A stretch of 59,749 nt of DNA from Pseudonocardia sp. ICBG1293 (GCF_020131355.1 NZ_JAHLEL010000001.1:1-59749), one strand, 5' to 3'; positions 1 to 12,708 are shown, counted from the first letter of the stretch. Notes: generated from the sequence alone by a model not told the origin. Numbers and translations: made by a program.

Positions 1-2661
<2,661 letters not shown>

Positions 2662-2749
2662 GGTGGTTCTGCGGGCGGCGGCCGCACACCCGGCGGCCCG
2701 CCGACCGCTACCACCACGGCGGGGCGACCACCGCGCCGGCCGGTGACGC

Positions 2750-3265
2750 TCAGAGCCCGACGTCGTCGAGGACCCGGGCCAGCGGGTCCGGTGGCGCGCC
2801 CGGGTCCAGCGCGCCGGCGAGCAGCGCACCCCACCGGACCTTGCGCCCGGAGCGGGCGGACAGGAACCGGCGCAGGTTCTCGACCTCGCCCCGGTCGCGG
2901 CGGCCCGGCTGACGGGCCAGTGCGTGCAGCGCGGCGAGCTCGCCGTGGGCGTCGAGCAGCGCGTGCACCCGGTCCGGGCCCAGGGCGCGCAGCAGCTCGT
3001 CCTCCAGGTCGGCGTCGCACACCCGGACCGGCACCGACGGCCCGGCGACCCGCCTGCAGTACGCGGCGGCGCCGGCGTCGCACAGCACCGACACCCGCTC
3101 GGGAGCGGCCGGGGCGAGCGCCCGCAGCGCGCTGCCGAGGTTGGTGTAGCCGTGCAGCACCACGATCCGGGTGGTCCCGGGCGGTGTGCCGCGCCGGCGC
3201 GCCAGGCCCTCCAGCACGGCCGCGTCGCTCGCGCCCTCGACGAGCGCCACCGCCCGCGGTGTCAC
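2750..3265 (-). CDS. Small TOPRIM-domain protein
   Basis: This 171-aa protein starts at a GTG at 3265; the reading frame stays open upstream but that part is arginine-rich and unlike a protein. It opens with ALVEGASDAAVLEGLA and continues with LCDAG and CDADLEDELL. That glutamate-then-DxD layout is typical of stand-alone TOPRIM domains related to the OLD-family nuclease C-terminus. Nucleic-acid cleavage or ligation chemistry is the general family theme; the substrate is unknown. It lies just downstream of the MBL hydrolase on the same strand (25-base gap), and the two may be co-transcribed. Confidence 0.7.
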   Translation of the reverse strand: MTPRAVALVEGASDAAVLEGLARRRGTPPGTTRIVVLHGYTNLGSALRALAPAAPERVSVLCDAGAAAYCRRVAGPSVPVRVCDADLEDELLRALGPDRVHALLDAHGELAALHALARQPGRRDRGEVENLRRFLSARSGRKVRWGALLAGALDPGAPPDPLARVLDDVGL

Positions 3266-3290
3266 CGCCGGGCCCTCGGCCCCGGCGTGG

Positions 3291-4007
3291 TCACGACCCG
3301 AAGGCCGCGACGAACTGCTCCGCCGACGACGCCCGGTACACGGTGTTGGTGCGGCGCACGTCCTCCAGCGGCGCGTGCGCCGCCGGGGAGTAGCGGTGCC
3401 CCGGGTAGACGGTGGGGTTGCCCTTGAGCGCCGCCAGCTGCTGGAGCGAGTGGTACATCTGCGCGGTGTCCCCGCCGGGGAAGTCGGTGCGCCCGCAGCC
3501 CTGCAGGAACAGGGTGTCCCCGGCGACCAGCCGGTCACCGTCCGGGTCCGGAACGAGGAAGCACTGGCTGCCCGGGGTGTGGCCGGGGGTGTGCAGCAGC
3601 CGGATCGCCACGTTCCCCACCTCGAGGACGTCGTCGTGGTCGTGCGGGGTCAGGTCGGTCGCCGACAGCCCGGTCACCCGGGTCACGTAGTCGGCCTCGG
3701 CGCGCTGCACGTGGATCGGCACCGGGTGCGACCCGATCAGCTGCGCGACGCCGACCAGGTCGAAGCCCATCATCGTGCCGCCGACGTGGTCGGGGTGGTG
3801 GTGGGTGGCGAGCACCCCGGTCAGCCGCATGCCGTCCGCGTCGAGGGCCGCGAGCAGCTCGTCGGGGGAGTAGGCGGGGTCGACGACCACGGCCTCCCGG
3901 GTCTCGTCGTCGCCGATCAGGTAGGAGAAGTTGACCATCTGGGTGGCGACCGGGTCACCCACGGCGTAGTCCTGGCCCGACAGCAGCTGGCGGAAGTAGA
4001 GACCCAT
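3291..4007 (-). CDS. MBL-fold metallo-hydrolase (glyoxalase II-like)
   Basis: The 238-aa protein carries the metallo-beta-lactamase signature THHHPDHVGG, a distal histidine in HTPGHTPGS, the bridging aspartate in VAGDTLF and a C-terminal histidine in YPGHRYSP. This set is typical of glyoxalase II and persulfide dioxygenase-like hydrolases that cleave thioesters or related metabolites with two metals. The chosen ATG at 4007 gives MGLYFRQLLSG, a common N-terminus for actinobacterial members. It is divergent from the M24 peptidase 30 bases away. The exact substrate cannot be read from the sequence. Confidence 0.88.
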   Translation of the reverse strand: MGLYFRQLLSGQDYAVGDPVATQMVNFSYLIGDDETREAVVVDPAYSPDELLAALDADGMRLTGVLATHHHPDHVGGTMMGFDLVGVAQLIGSHPVPIHVQRAEADYVTRVTGLSATDLTPHDHDDVLEVGNVAIRLLHTPGHTPGSQCFLVPDPDGDRLVAGDTLFLQGCGRTDFPGGDTAQMYHSLQQLAALKGNPTVYPGHRYSPAAHAPLEDVRRTNTVYRASSAEQFVAAFGS

Positions 4008-4037
4008 GGCCGCGACCCTAGACATAGGGTTCGGGGC

Positions 4038-5128
4038 ATGTCCCACCCCGCCCGGCGCGACGCCCTGCGCGCCCTGCTGCCCGCCGCCGGTCTGGACGCG
4101 CTGCTGGTCACCGACCTGCTCGACGTCCGCCACCTGACCGGGTTCACCGGTTCCAACGCGGCCGTGGTGGTCGCCGCCGAGCCGGGCGGGGACCTGCTGT
4201 GCACCGACGGCCGCTACCGCGTGCAGGCCGCCGAGCAGTGCCCGGACCTGGAGGTGCTCGTCGACCGGCCGAGCGCCCCGGCCGCCGCGGCCCGGGTCCC
4301 GGCGGGCCGGACCCTGGGCTACGACTCGGCCACGATCACCGTCGACGGGCTGGCCGCCGTGCGCGACGCCGTCCCGGGACGCCGGCTGCGCCGCGCCCCC
4401 GGCCTGGTGGGCGGCTGCGGGCTGGGGGCGGTCAAGGACGCGCCGAGGTGGAGCGGGTCGCCGCGGCCTGCGCGCTCGCCGACACCGCGCTGCGCGCGCT
4501 GCTCGACGACGGCGGTCTGCGGCCCGGCCGCACCGAGGCGCAGGTCGCCCGCGACCTCGACGACCGGATGCGCCACCTGGGCGCCGACGGCCCGGCGTTC
4601 GACACGATCCTCGCCGCGGGCCCGCACTCCGCGATCCCGCACCACCGCCCCACCGGCAGCGCAGCGCGCTGCGCCGCGGCGACCTCGTCAAGATCGACTT
4701 CGGGGCGGCGCTGGACGGCTACCACTCCGACACCACCCGCACGTTCTGTCTCGGCCCGGCCGCGGACTGGCAGCGCGAGCTGCACGCCCTGGTCGACGCC
4801 GCGGCCGTCGCGGGCCGGGCCGCCCTCGTCGACGGTGCCGAGGTCACCGCCGTCGACGCCGCCGCCCGTGCGGTGATCGCCGACGCGGGCCACGGCGAGA
4901 GGTTCCCGCACGGGCTCGGCCACGGCGTCGGGCTCGCGGTGCACGAGCCGCCGTGGCTCGGCGTCGCCGCCACCGGGCGGATCGAGGCGGGCAACGTCGT
5001 CACCGTCGAGCCGGGGGTCTACCTCGACGGCCGCGGCGGGGTACGGATCGAGGACACCCTGCACGTCGTCGCGGGCGGCCCCGGCCCGGGCGCTGACCGG
5101 GCTGCCGCGCGAGCTCGTGGAGGTCTGA
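4038..5128 (+). CDS. Xaa-Pro aminopeptidase / M24B peptidase, frameshifted
   Basis: An M24-family metallopeptidase that removes N-terminal residues before proline. The N-terminal creatinase-like domain is seen as LLVTDLLDVRHLTGFTGSN. The catalytic pita-bread domain is seen as LVKIDFGAALDGYHSDTTRTF (two metal aspartates), FPHGLGHGVGLAVHE (metal histidine) and VVTVEPGVY (metal glutamate). The frame shifts near 4440, near 4660 and near 5090, yet all catalytic motifs survive across the frames. I take these as base-call errors in the low-accuracy left end. Such a gene commonly follows the aro genes in actinobacteria. Confidence 0.85.
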
Positions 5129-5132
5129 GGAC

Positions 5133-6339
5133 CTACCGGCGGGAGAGCGCCTCGCGCCACGGCACGGTCGCCCCGATCCGCAGCACCGACCGCTCGTAGA
5201 CCCGGGCGCCCGCCCGGGCGAGCAGCGCCACGGCCACCAGCATGACCAGCGCCGACCCGGCGACCTGCCAGGCCGGTGCGGTGCCCTGGGCGATCATCAG
5301 CGGCATCAGCATCGCCGGGAACGGCGGGATCCAGGACAGGACCTGCAGCGCCACCGCGTCCGGCGAGCCGAGGTACCAGAACGAGACGCCGTACATCGCG
5401 AACAGCAGCATCATCAACGGCCCGGTCGTGGAGCTGACGTCCTCCTGGCGCGACACCAGCGACCCGGCGGCGGCGTAGAGGACGGCGAAGAAGGCGTAGC
5501 CGAGCACGAACCAGCCAGCAGCGCGGCGCCGAACACCCCGACCGCGGTCCCGGTGATCGTGAGCAGCCCCGTCGCGAGGCCGGTGACGATCCCGACGACG
5601 CCGTAGGCCAGCAACTGCACCAGCCCGACGGCGCCGATCCCGAGCACCTTGCCCCACAGCAGGTCCAGCGGCCGGATCGTGGACAGCAGCAGCTCCACCA
5701 CCCGGCTGGACTTCTCCTCGACCACGCCCATCGCGACGGTCAGCCCGAAGCCCACGATCTGCATGAACATCACGATCAGCACGACGAACGAGAGCGCCGA
5801 ACGCTGCCCGGCCTCCGGGTCGGCGGGGTCGAGCGCGTCCACGGCCAGCCCGGCGGGCGGGTGGCGGCGGCCAGCTCGGCGGGGGTCACGCCGACCGCGG
5901 CCAGCCCCGCGGCGGTGGCCCGGTCGGCGACGGCGGCGTCGAGGACGGCCCGGGTCGCCGGGGCGAGCTCGGAGGTCACGACGGCCGTCGCGCCGGGCCC
6001 GGTGCCGTCGCCGAGCAGGGCGACGTCGAGGTCCCCGGCGGTCACGGCGGCCCGCGCCGCGTCGGCGGAGGCGACCGCGCGGACCTCGAGCGGCACCCCG
6101 AGGCGCTCGCCCGCGGTGCCGACCGCCGCGGCCAGCGCTGGGTCGGCGGCCACCCCGACCGAGGTCCGTTCGTCGCCGGTGCCGAACAGCGAGTAGGCGA
6201 CCAGGCCGCCGGCGATGACCAGCAGCATGATCGCGTTGCTGACCCAGAAGCTGCGCTTGTGCACCTGCACCCGGAACTCCCGGCGGGCGACGAGTGCGAC
6301 CGCGCGGCGGGCGGGCAGGGTGGCGGACGGGGCGCTCAC
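5133..6339 (-). CDS. ABC-2 type (NatB-like) exporter permease, frameshifted
   Basis: Membrane subunit of an ABC-2 exporter. It begins with GTG at 6339, overlapping the ATPase stop by four bases. The order is a cytoplasmic start, one membrane span (AIMLLVIAGGLVAYSLF), a large extracytoplasmic domain, then at least five C-terminal membrane spans including the conserved GVVEEKSSRVVELLLSTI and LLWGKVLG segments typical of NatB. The frame changes near 5850 and near 5515, which is probably sequence error. The partner ATPase suggests efflux of sodium, a lipid or a small toxic compound; the substrate is not determinable. Confidence 0.85.
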
Positions 6340-7268
6340 GCGACGACCTCCCGGTAGAGCTCGGTCAGCGACGGGGTGGTGCGGGTGAACCCGTGCACCG
6401 GGCCGGTGGCCAGTGCGGCGGCGAGGACCTGCTGGTCGTCGGCGCCCTCGGTGAGGGTGAGGACGGTGCGGCCGCGGTCGTGGGTGACCACGTCGACCGC
6501 GGGCAGCGCGTCGGCCCACCCGGGCGGCGCGGCGGGGGCGTGCACCTCCAGGCGGGTGCCGCCGCCGCGGCGGACCTCGCCGACGGTGCCGACGGTGCGC
6601 ATCCGGCCGGCGACGAGGATCCCCACCCGGTCGCAGAGCCGCTGCACCAGGTCGAGCTGGTGGGAGGAGAACAGCACCGGTACCCCGGCGCGGGCCTTCT
6701 CCCGCAGCACCTCGCTCATCACGTCGACGGCGACCGGGTCGAGTCCGGAGAACGGCTCGTCGAGCACCAGCACCGCCGGGTCGTGCACCAGCGCCGCGGC
6801 GAGCTGCACCCGCTGCTGGTTGCCCAGGCTCAGCGCGTCGACGGTGTCGTCGAGCCGGTGTGCGACGCCGAGCTGCTCGGACCAGCGCAGCACCGCGCGC
6901 CGTGCGGCGGCGCGGCCGACCCCGTGCAGCTCGGCCAGGTAGGTGAGCTGCTCGCCGACCTTCATCTTCGGGTAGAGGCCGCGCTCCTCGGGCATGTAGC
7001 CGATGGTGCGGCGCACGTCGAGGTCGACCGGTCGCCCGCCGAGGTGCACCGTGCCGGAGTCGGCGGCGAGCACCCCGAGCGCGATCCGCATGGTCGTGGT
7101 CTTGCCGGCGCCGTTGGAACCGACGAACCCGAAGATCTCGCCCGGCCGGACGTCGAAGGTGACGCCGTCGAGGGCGACGGTGTCGCCGTAGCGCTTGCCC
7201 AGACCGTCGATCTGCAGCGTCGCCCCGGTCCCCGTCGGCGTGCGGGGCGCGAGCGTGTGAGCGGTCAT
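6336..7268 (-). CDS. ABC transporter ATP-binding protein
   Basis: Cytoplasmic ATPase of the ABC-2 pair, about 310 aa. Walker A is GSNGAGKTTT at about residues 50-59. The signature motif is a variant, LSLGNQQRV, followed by Walker B VLVLDEPFSGLDP and the switch histidine in SSHQLDLV. The YMPEERGLYPKMKV segment is typical of NatA-like exporters. The permease follows with a GTGA overlap, so they form an operon. The sensor-kinase fragment lies upstream on the same strand, and kinase-plus-exporter sets of this kind often respond to envelope stress. Confidence 0.94.
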   Translation of the reverse strand: MTAHTLAPRTPTGTGATLQIDGLGKRYGDTVALDGVTFDVRPGEIFGFVGSNGAGKTTTMRIALGVLAADSGTVHLGGRPVDLDVRRTIGYMPEERGLYPKMKVGEQLTYLAELHGVGRAAARRAVLRWSEQLGVAHRLDDTVDALSLGNQQRVQLAAALVHDPAVLVLDEPFSGLDPVAVDVMSEVLREKARAGVPVLFSSHQLDLVQRLCDRVGILVAGRMRTVGTVGEVRRGGGTRLEVHAPAAPPGWADALPAVDVVTHDRGRTVLTLTEGADDQQVLAAALATGPVHGFTRTTPSLTELYREVVA

Positions 7269-7298
7269 CGGTGCCTCCCTGCGTGGTCGGCACCGACG

Positions 7299-7968
7299 CT
7301 ACGAGCCGGGGGCGGCCCCGCGGATCGGCGCACAGGACGAGATCGGCGCCGCGGCGGGGTCGTCCGCGCGGACGAGGGTGGCCCGTGGCAGCACCGCGCG
7401 CACCGTCCACCCGGGACCGTCGCCGGGCCCGGTGTGCAGGTCGCCGCCCAGCAGCGCGACCCGTTCGGCCATGCCGACCAGCCCGAGCCCGGAGCCGGTG
7501 CCGTCGGGCCGGTGTCCGGGCACGGGGCCGTCGTCGACGACCTCGACGACGACCGGGCCGCGCTCGCCACCGTGGGCCACCCGCACCCGGGTCGGGCTGG
7601 GGCCTGCGTGGCGCAGGGTGTTGGTGAGCGCCTCGGTGACGATCCGGCTGGCGAACAGCTCGGCCTCACCGGGAGGGTCGGCAGGCGTGCCCGGTGACCA
7701 CGACCCCGACCGGGAGCCCGGCGGCCCGGGACGGCGCGACCAGCGCGTCGAGCCCGGCCGGGTGAGCGCGGCCGTCGCCGGGTCGGGGGCGAGGTCGGCG
7801 AGTGCCGGGATGGCCTCGGCGACCCGCCGCGCCGAGTCGGCGATGTGGCCCAGCGCGTCCGCGCCGCGCTGCGCGTCGGCGGCCAGCCGGGCCGCCCCGG
7901 CCTGCACCGCGACCGCGGACACGTGGTGGGCGACGACGTCGTGGAGGTCGCGCGCCCTCGCAGGCGTT
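7299..7968 (-). CDS. Two-component sensor histidine kinase, C-terminal part, cut at junction
   Basis: Only the C-terminal half of a NarL-type sensor kinase is present. The HisKA_3 phosphoacceptor box reads DLHDVVAHHVSAV. The HATPase domain follows with its N box EALTNTLRHAG and its G box GSGLGLVGMAERV. The frame shifts near 7670-7690, and once more a few bases from the junction, where ERLR would continue into ARDLHD. The protein should continue upstream with sensor and membrane regions, but at 7969 the sequence changes abruptly to the inside of a Tn3 transposase. A partner response regulator would be expected next to it and is outside the window. Confidence 0.85.
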
Positions 7969-7972
7969 CCGA
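7966..7972. other. Chromosome/plasmid junction
   Basis: Up to about 7968 the sequence reads as a sensor kinase. From 7969 it equals 43663 onward, inside the Tn3 transposase. Only two bases (CC) are shared across the break, no terminal repeat is present, and no target duplication can be seen. About 50 bases downstream, near 8019, this copy lacks one G that the second copy has (43713 region), so the low-accuracy zone runs through the junction. This suggests a chimeric read or assembly join rather than transposition. Confidence 0.75.
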
Positions 7973-10303
7973 GATCGCGAAGCTGGAGTTCCTGCGCGGA
8001 ATGGACGCCCACGCGTTGACCTGTCGGTGCTGCCGGCCGAACGCCGCCGGTTCCTGGCCACGGTCGGTCGCCGCCTCACCGCCCAAGCGCTGGAACGGCG
8101 GGAGCCGGAACGCCGGTACCCGATCTTGCTGACGTTGCTGGCCCAGTCGGCGACCGAGGTGCTCGACGAGGTGGTGGCGCTGTTCGACCAGGCGCTCTCG
8201 GCGCGGGAGAGCAAGGCCGCGCACAGGATGCGGGACTATCTGGCCGAACGCGCCAAGTCCGGGGAGGACCGCCAGGAGCTTCTGGACGCGATCTTGGCCA
8301 TCGTGGCCGACCCGGCGGTGCCGGACGGCGATGTCGGCGGTCTGATCCGGGGCGAGCGGGTCGGCTGGGACCGGCTGCGTTCGGCGCAGTCGAGCGCGTT
8401 GCCGCCGCTGCCGCGCGATCACGGGCACCTCGCCGCGCTGGACGGCTCGTACGGGTACCTGCGCCAGTTCACCCCGAACGTCCTCGACGCCGTGACCTTC
8501 GCCGGCGGCACCGCCGCGGCCGAGCTGCTGGAGGCGGTGGCGATCCTGCGGGAGCTCAACGCCACCGGCGCCCGCAAGGTCCCCGACGACGCGCCGAGCG
8601 GGTTCGTCCCGGCCCGCTTCCGCGGCTACCTGGACACCGCCGCGGCGAACCGCAGCGCGACGGCGTATCGGCATTACTGGGAGCTGTGCGTGCTGCTGGC
8701 CCTGCGGGACGGGCTGCGCACCGGGGACGTGTTCGTGCCGGGCAGCCGCCGTTACTCCGACCCGGCCGCCTACCTGCTCACCGAGGACAAGTGGGCGGAT
8801 CAGCGGGCGGAGTTCTGCCGACTGGTCGGCAAACCCTCCGACGCCGCCACCGGCCTGGCCGAGGCCGAAGACGAGCTGCACACCGCGCTGGGCAAGCTGG
8901 AAACGACGCTCGCCCACGGCGACGGCCCGGTCCGCCTGGACGACGACGGCGATCTGGTGATCTCCCCGCTGACCGCGGAGGACATCCCGGCCGAGGCGAG
9001 AGCGTTGAAGGCGGAGCTGACCGAGATGCTGCCGTTCGCGCCGATCGTGTCGCTGCTGATCGAGATGGACAAGCGCACCGGGTTCCTGGACTGCTTCACC
9101 CACGCCGGCGGCAAGCAGGCCCGCACGCGCGAGCTGAAGCGGAACCTGATCGCGGTGTTGCTCGCCCAGTCCACCAACCTCGGGCTCACACGGATGGCGG
9201 ACGCGTGCGGGATCTCCTACGACATCCTGGCCTGGACCGCCGAGTGGTACGTACGGGAGGAAACGCTGCGGGCGGCGAACCTGGCGCTGATCGGCTACCA
9301 CCAGCGCCTGCCGCTGACCCCGGTGTTCGGCACCGGCACGCTGTCCTCTTCGGACGGTCAGCGGTTCCCGACGCGAGGTAAGTCGGTCACCGCCAGGGCT
9401 CTGAGCAGGTATTTTGCGCACGAGGGCCTGTCGACCTACACGCACGTGACCGATCAGCATACCACCTACGGCACGAAGATCATCGTCGCCACGAAACGCG
9501 AGGCGCACTACGTCCTGGACGAGATCCTCGGCAACGCGACCGACATCCCGATCACCGAGCACGCCACCGACACGCACGGCGTCACCCTGGTCAACTTCGG
9601 GCTGTTCGACCTGCTCGGGTTGCAGCTCTCACCGCGGATCCGGGACCTGGGCAAGATCACTCTCTACCGGACGGGTGCGAAGGCGGCGGCCGAGACGGCG
9701 TTCCCCCTGACGGGGCCGCTGTTGGCTCGCAAGCTCAACACCGACCTGATCGCCGAGCACTGGGACGACCTGCTGCGCCTGGCCGGGTCGCTGAAGTTCG
9801 GGCACGCCACCGCATCGCTACTGGTCGGGAAACTCTCGGCGTCCGGGCGGCAGAACGCGCTCGCCGCGGCGCTCAAGGAGTACGGCGCGCTGCGCAGAAC
9901 CGTCTACACCGCCCGGTACCTGTCCGATCCGGCCTACCGGCGCAAGATCTCCCGGCAGCTGAACAAGGGCGAGTCGCTGCACGCGCTCAAGCGGGACCTG
10001 CTCTACGCCCACGAGGGCATGATCCGCGCCCGACACCTGGAGGGACAGACCGAGCAGGCGTGGTGCCTCACCCTCGTCACCAACGCCGTGGTCACCTGGA
10101 CGACCGAGTACTACGGCCTGGCCGTCGAGCAGATGCGCGCCGCCGGTCGCCGCATCGACGACGAGGTCCTGGCCCACATCTCCCCGGCCCACTCGGAGAA
10201 CATCAACTTCTTCGGCGCCATCGAGGTCGACATCGACGGCGAACTCGCCCAACTCAGCCCGACCGGCTACCGACCACTACGTGTCCGCGACACCCTGTTC
10301 TGA
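7969..10303 (+). pseudogene. Tn3-family transposase, 5'-truncated copy
   Basis: This is the C-terminal three quarters of the transposase seen complete at 42984-45998. It begins abruptly at the junction, corresponding to about residue 228 of the full protein, and has a one-base deletion near 8019; from there it is collinear with the complete copy. The catalytic DDE core is included. Without the first 227 residues, which recognise the terminal repeats, it could not act. If the contig is an unclosed circle, this is not a separate gene but the same one read twice. Confidence 0.9.
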
Positions 10304-10543
10304 TCAGGTTCGCCGTCCTCACGACGCGACGCCCCCGTCATCGGGCAAGTTTCACTCACTGGCCAGCCACCACAGCACCCATCGTCGCTGCTCAGACCCA
10401 CTGTCGTCTCTGGCAGCGCACTCCGTGGCCACTGCTGTCGAGACGAGTCCATGGTCGCTTCCGCCTCGATAGATTGAGACACGCGATAATCGCGGCTTAT
10501 CTGACCTATCCCCACGAACCACGAGGTCACAGCCCTGCATCCT

Positions 10544-10583
10544 CCATATCCGCCCGAAAAATTCCGGATACTACGGCGCCCCC
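10544..10583 (-). repeat. Tn3-family terminal inverted repeat (right end), copy 1
   Basis: This 40-bp end matches, in reverse complement, the left end at 42890-42929 with 35 of 40 positions equal. The shared outer part reads CGCCGTAGTATCCGG and the inner part CGGGCGGATATGG, starting with GGGG as is usual for Tn3 ends. Between the transposase stop (10303) and this repeat there is no gene, so no resolvase. A short hairpin of GCCCC-CTT-GGGGC form spans the outer edge. Confidence 0.85.
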
Positions 10584-10678
10584 TTGGGGCGTCGTCGTGG
10601 CGGGATGACCCACCCGCCTCCTCCTCATCCTGGAGCGGAGGCCCTCCCCGGAGGGGCCGCCGGAGGCGCACTAAACAG

Positions 10679-10770
10679 GTGCAGTTGTGCACACGCGCAC
10701 GACTGCACAAACGCATTCGTGCGTTTACGTGCTCGTGTGTGAATACACGAGTGCGGCTGTGCGATAGTGC
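10679..10770. repeat. TGCAC-rich repeat cluster A upstream of parA
   Basis: The region between the Tn3 end and parA is dense in short direct and inverted copies of TGCAC, GTGCA and CGAGTGC, for example TTGTGCACACGCGCAC and ACACGAGTGCGG. Similar clusters occupy the next three intergenic regions and the region downstream of the rep gene, but are not seen inside genes. The position around a ParA/RHH pair suggests a centromere (parS-like) array and operator for the partition proteins. This is inferred from arrangement only. Confidence 0.6.
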
Positions 10771-11573
10771 GCCTTGTGCGCTACGCGATCGCGAACAACA
10801 AGGGCGGTGCGGGCAAGACGACCGTTGCCCTCTGTCTGGCTGATGCGCTCGCCGCGCGCGGCCGCCGCGTCCTGATGGTCGACATGGACCCGCAGGCGAA
10901 CCTGACCCGTCGACTCGGCTACGCCGAATCCGACCTCTCTTCGATGGTCACCACCTCGGAGGTCGTCCGGGAGAACCGCACCGGTTGCGCTGCCGAGGCT
11001 GTGATCGGGTGCCGGTGGTCGGTGCCGTGGGCGGAACGGATCGATCTGGTCCCGTCTCGCTTCGACCTGGAGAACCGAGTTCCGGAAGCCGGACAGCTCG
11101 GGGCGCACCTGCGCCTCGCGCGCGGCTTGGACGGTGTCACCGACGACTACGACGTCGTGTTCCTGGACTGCCCGCCGTCGCTGGGGCATCTCACGCAGCT
11201 GTCGTTCGCTGCGGCGGACGGGGTGATCGCTCCGGTGGTCGCCGAGTACGACCATGTCGCCGGCGCAACCCGGGTCCGTGACTTCCTGACCGCCAGCGCC
11301 CAACATCTCGACCGGCCGAGCCTGGCTCTGGTCGGGGTGATCGTGAATGCCCAGGACCGGCGCCGTGGGCTGCACACCTGGCACCTGGGCAGCCTCCGGG
11401 ACTTGTTCGGCGACCTGGTGTGGACCCCGCCTGTGCCGTCGCGTTCGGTCCTGGCCGAGGCGATGGACGCGGCCGAGCCGTTGCGGGCTCAGACCGGATC
11501 GGTCGCCCGGGACCTAGTGACAATCTTCGATGAGCTGGCCGACCGTTTGGAGTCCACGAATGCCGCCGCGTAA
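10767..11573 (+). CDS. parA: ParA-family partition ATPase
   Basis: Walker-type ATPase that drives plasmid segregation over the nucleoid. The deviant Walker A motif KGGAGKTT is at residues 12-19, with the signature lysine at 12. A' is MVDMDPQANLTR and Walker B is VVFLDCPPSLG. There is no long N-terminal HTH domain, so it is like type Ib ParA proteins, whose small partner usually does the DNA binding. Start is GTG at 10767; GTG at 10776 is an alternative. The next gene, a ribbon-helix-helix protein, overlaps its end, and repeat clusters lie on both sides. Confidence 0.92.
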   Translation: MRLVRYAIANNKGGAGKTTVALCLADALAARGRRVLMVDMDPQANLTRRLGYAESDLSSMVTTSEVVRENRTGCAAEAVIGCRWSVPWAERIDLVPSRFDLENRVPEAGQLGAHLRLARGLDGVTDDYDVVFLDCPPSLGHLTQLSFAAADGVIAPVVAEYDHVAGATRVRDFLTASAQHLDRPSLALVGVIVNAQDRRRGLHTWHLGSLRDLFGDLVWTPPVPSRSVLAEAMDAAEPLRAQTGSVARDLVTIFDELADRLESTNAAA

Positions 11574-11829
11574 CCGTCAGCGTCCGGGTGGGGCGTCGAT
11601 GTTGACCCCGCAGCCGGAGTCCCTGGTCCGTGAGCCCACGCAGACCGCCACGGCGACCCCTCCCGCTGTCGATGCGGAGGACTCCGTGGCGATGAAGTAC
11701 CTGTCGGCCCGGGTCCCGAAGTCTCTACGTGACGAGCTGCAGCACCAGGCGATCCGGGAGGACCGCCCCGTCGCACAGCTCGTCCAGGACGCTGTTCGGC
11801 TCTATCTGGACCAGACGGCTTCGAGCTAG
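11560..11829 (+). CDS. Ribbon-helix-helix partition partner (ParB-like)
   Basis: A protein of 89 aa with a basic, disordered N-terminus and a C-terminal ribbon-helix-helix segment. The beta strand is MKYLSARVP, then helix KSLRDELQHQAIRE, then helix VAQLVQDAVRLYL. The ATG at 11560 overlaps the parA stop by 14 bases and has GGAG about 8 bases upstream. Small RHH proteins paired with type Ib ParA bind the centromere repeats and repress the par operon. The TGCAC-rich clusters before and after this operon are the obvious candidate sites. Confidence 0.82.
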   Translation: MPPRNRQRPGGASMLTPQPESLVREPTQTATATPPAVDAEDSVAMKYLSARVPKSLRDELQHQAIREDRPVAQLVQDAVRLYLDQTASS

Positions 11830-11876
11830 TGCGTACGTGCACAACCGCACTCGTGTGAGTGCGCACAGGTGCGCAT
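11829..11876. repeat. TGCAC-rich repeat cluster B
   Basis: Directly after the RHH gene stop there is another run of GTGCGTACGTGCAC, GCACTCGTGTGAGTGC and GTGCGCATG type motifs. The block GCACTCGTGTGAGTGC is close to an inverted repeat. It resembles cluster A and is a candidate binding region for the partition complex. Confidence 0.55.
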
Positions 11877-11944
11877 GATCTCGGATCTTTGGCTGAGACG
11901 AGCTGTCCACCGGTCTTTCGGTGTGCTCCGGAAAGGTTCACCTG

Positions 11945-12505
11945 ATGAGCTGGTGCGCGTACGTCGATGAGTCGGAGCCGGATCCCCGGTTCGGGCCAGG
12001 GGCGTATGTGCTCGCGGCTGCGCTGATCGACCAGGTTGATCAGGAAGCGGCCCGGGTGACGATGGCTGCGCTGCGCCTCAGGGGACAACGCAAGCTGCAT
12101 TGGCACGACGAAGACGCCCCGCGGCGCAAGCTACTGACGGACACGATCGCCGGCCTTCCCGTGCTCCATCTCATCGTGGTCACGGTTGACGTGCACGCGA
12201 GGTCAGAGCGACGTCGTCGGCTCTGTCTGGCCAGGTTGCTTCCTGAGCTGGATCAGCACGGGGTGCGTGAGGTCTACATCGAGGCCCGTGAGACCAAGCA
12301 GAACGGCCGCGACTTGCAGATCCTGGCTGCGATGCGGGCGCGGCGTGAGGTCGGCTCCGAGCTGCGGGTCTATCACCAGCCGGGGCCTCAGGACCCGCTG
12401 TTGTGGGTCCCCGACGTGGTAGCGGGAGCGGTAGGTGCACAACGCGCAGGCGAACCCGCGTACCTAGAGCGTTTCGCCAGCCTGACGACGTTCTACGACG
12501 CCTGA
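11945..12505 (+). CDS. DUF3800-like protein
   Basis: A protein of 186 aa. It begins with an acidic strand, AYVDES, as DUF3800 proteins do. It has a conserved HWHDED segment, YIEARETKQNGRDL, and a late LLWVPDVVAGAV segment. The fold is thought to be RNase H-like; its activity is not established. The ATG at 11945 is preceded by GGAAAGG at suitable distance. It sits between two TGCAC repeat clusters within the stability region of the plasmid. The proposed family is moderately sure; the role is unknown. Confidence 0.72.
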   Translation: MSWCAYVDESEPDPRFGPGAYVLAAALIDQVDQEAARVTMAALRLRGQRKLHWHDEDAPRRKLLTDTIAGLPVLHLIVVTVDVHARSERRRRLCLARLLPELDQHGVREVYIEARETKQNGRDLQILAAMRARREVGSELRVYHQPGPQDPLLWVPDVVAGAVGAQRAGEPAYLERFASLTTFYDA

Positions 12506-12667
12506 TTCGGCGTCGCAGGTCTGTATATGGCGCGAGCCCGAGACCCCGTCGTCCGGCGGGAACTTCTCGGGCTCACTTCCAGTACTCCGCAGAGCACTGG
12601 CTACGAACTAGATGATGCCAGCATCGAAGCGGCGCCGCAAACAAGCCGGGCACCTCGGCCGCAGAAT

Positions 12668-12708
12668 CGTGCACGAGCACACGAGCACACGAGTGCGCTT
12701 GTGCACTC
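12668..12708. repeat. TGCAC-rich repeat cluster C
   Basis: CGTGCACGAGCACACGAG is followed at once by CACACGAGTGCGCTTGTGCAC, giving alternating direct and inverted copies of the same short core seen in clusters A, B, D and E. It lies in the 265-base gap before the next gene; the rest of that gap shows nothing recognisable. Confidence 0.55.

Noticed and set aside
7265..9577. Long minus-strand frame across the junction and the truncated transposase
   Set aside because: It is antisense to the transposase, with no domain pattern, and exists only because of GC-rich codon bias.
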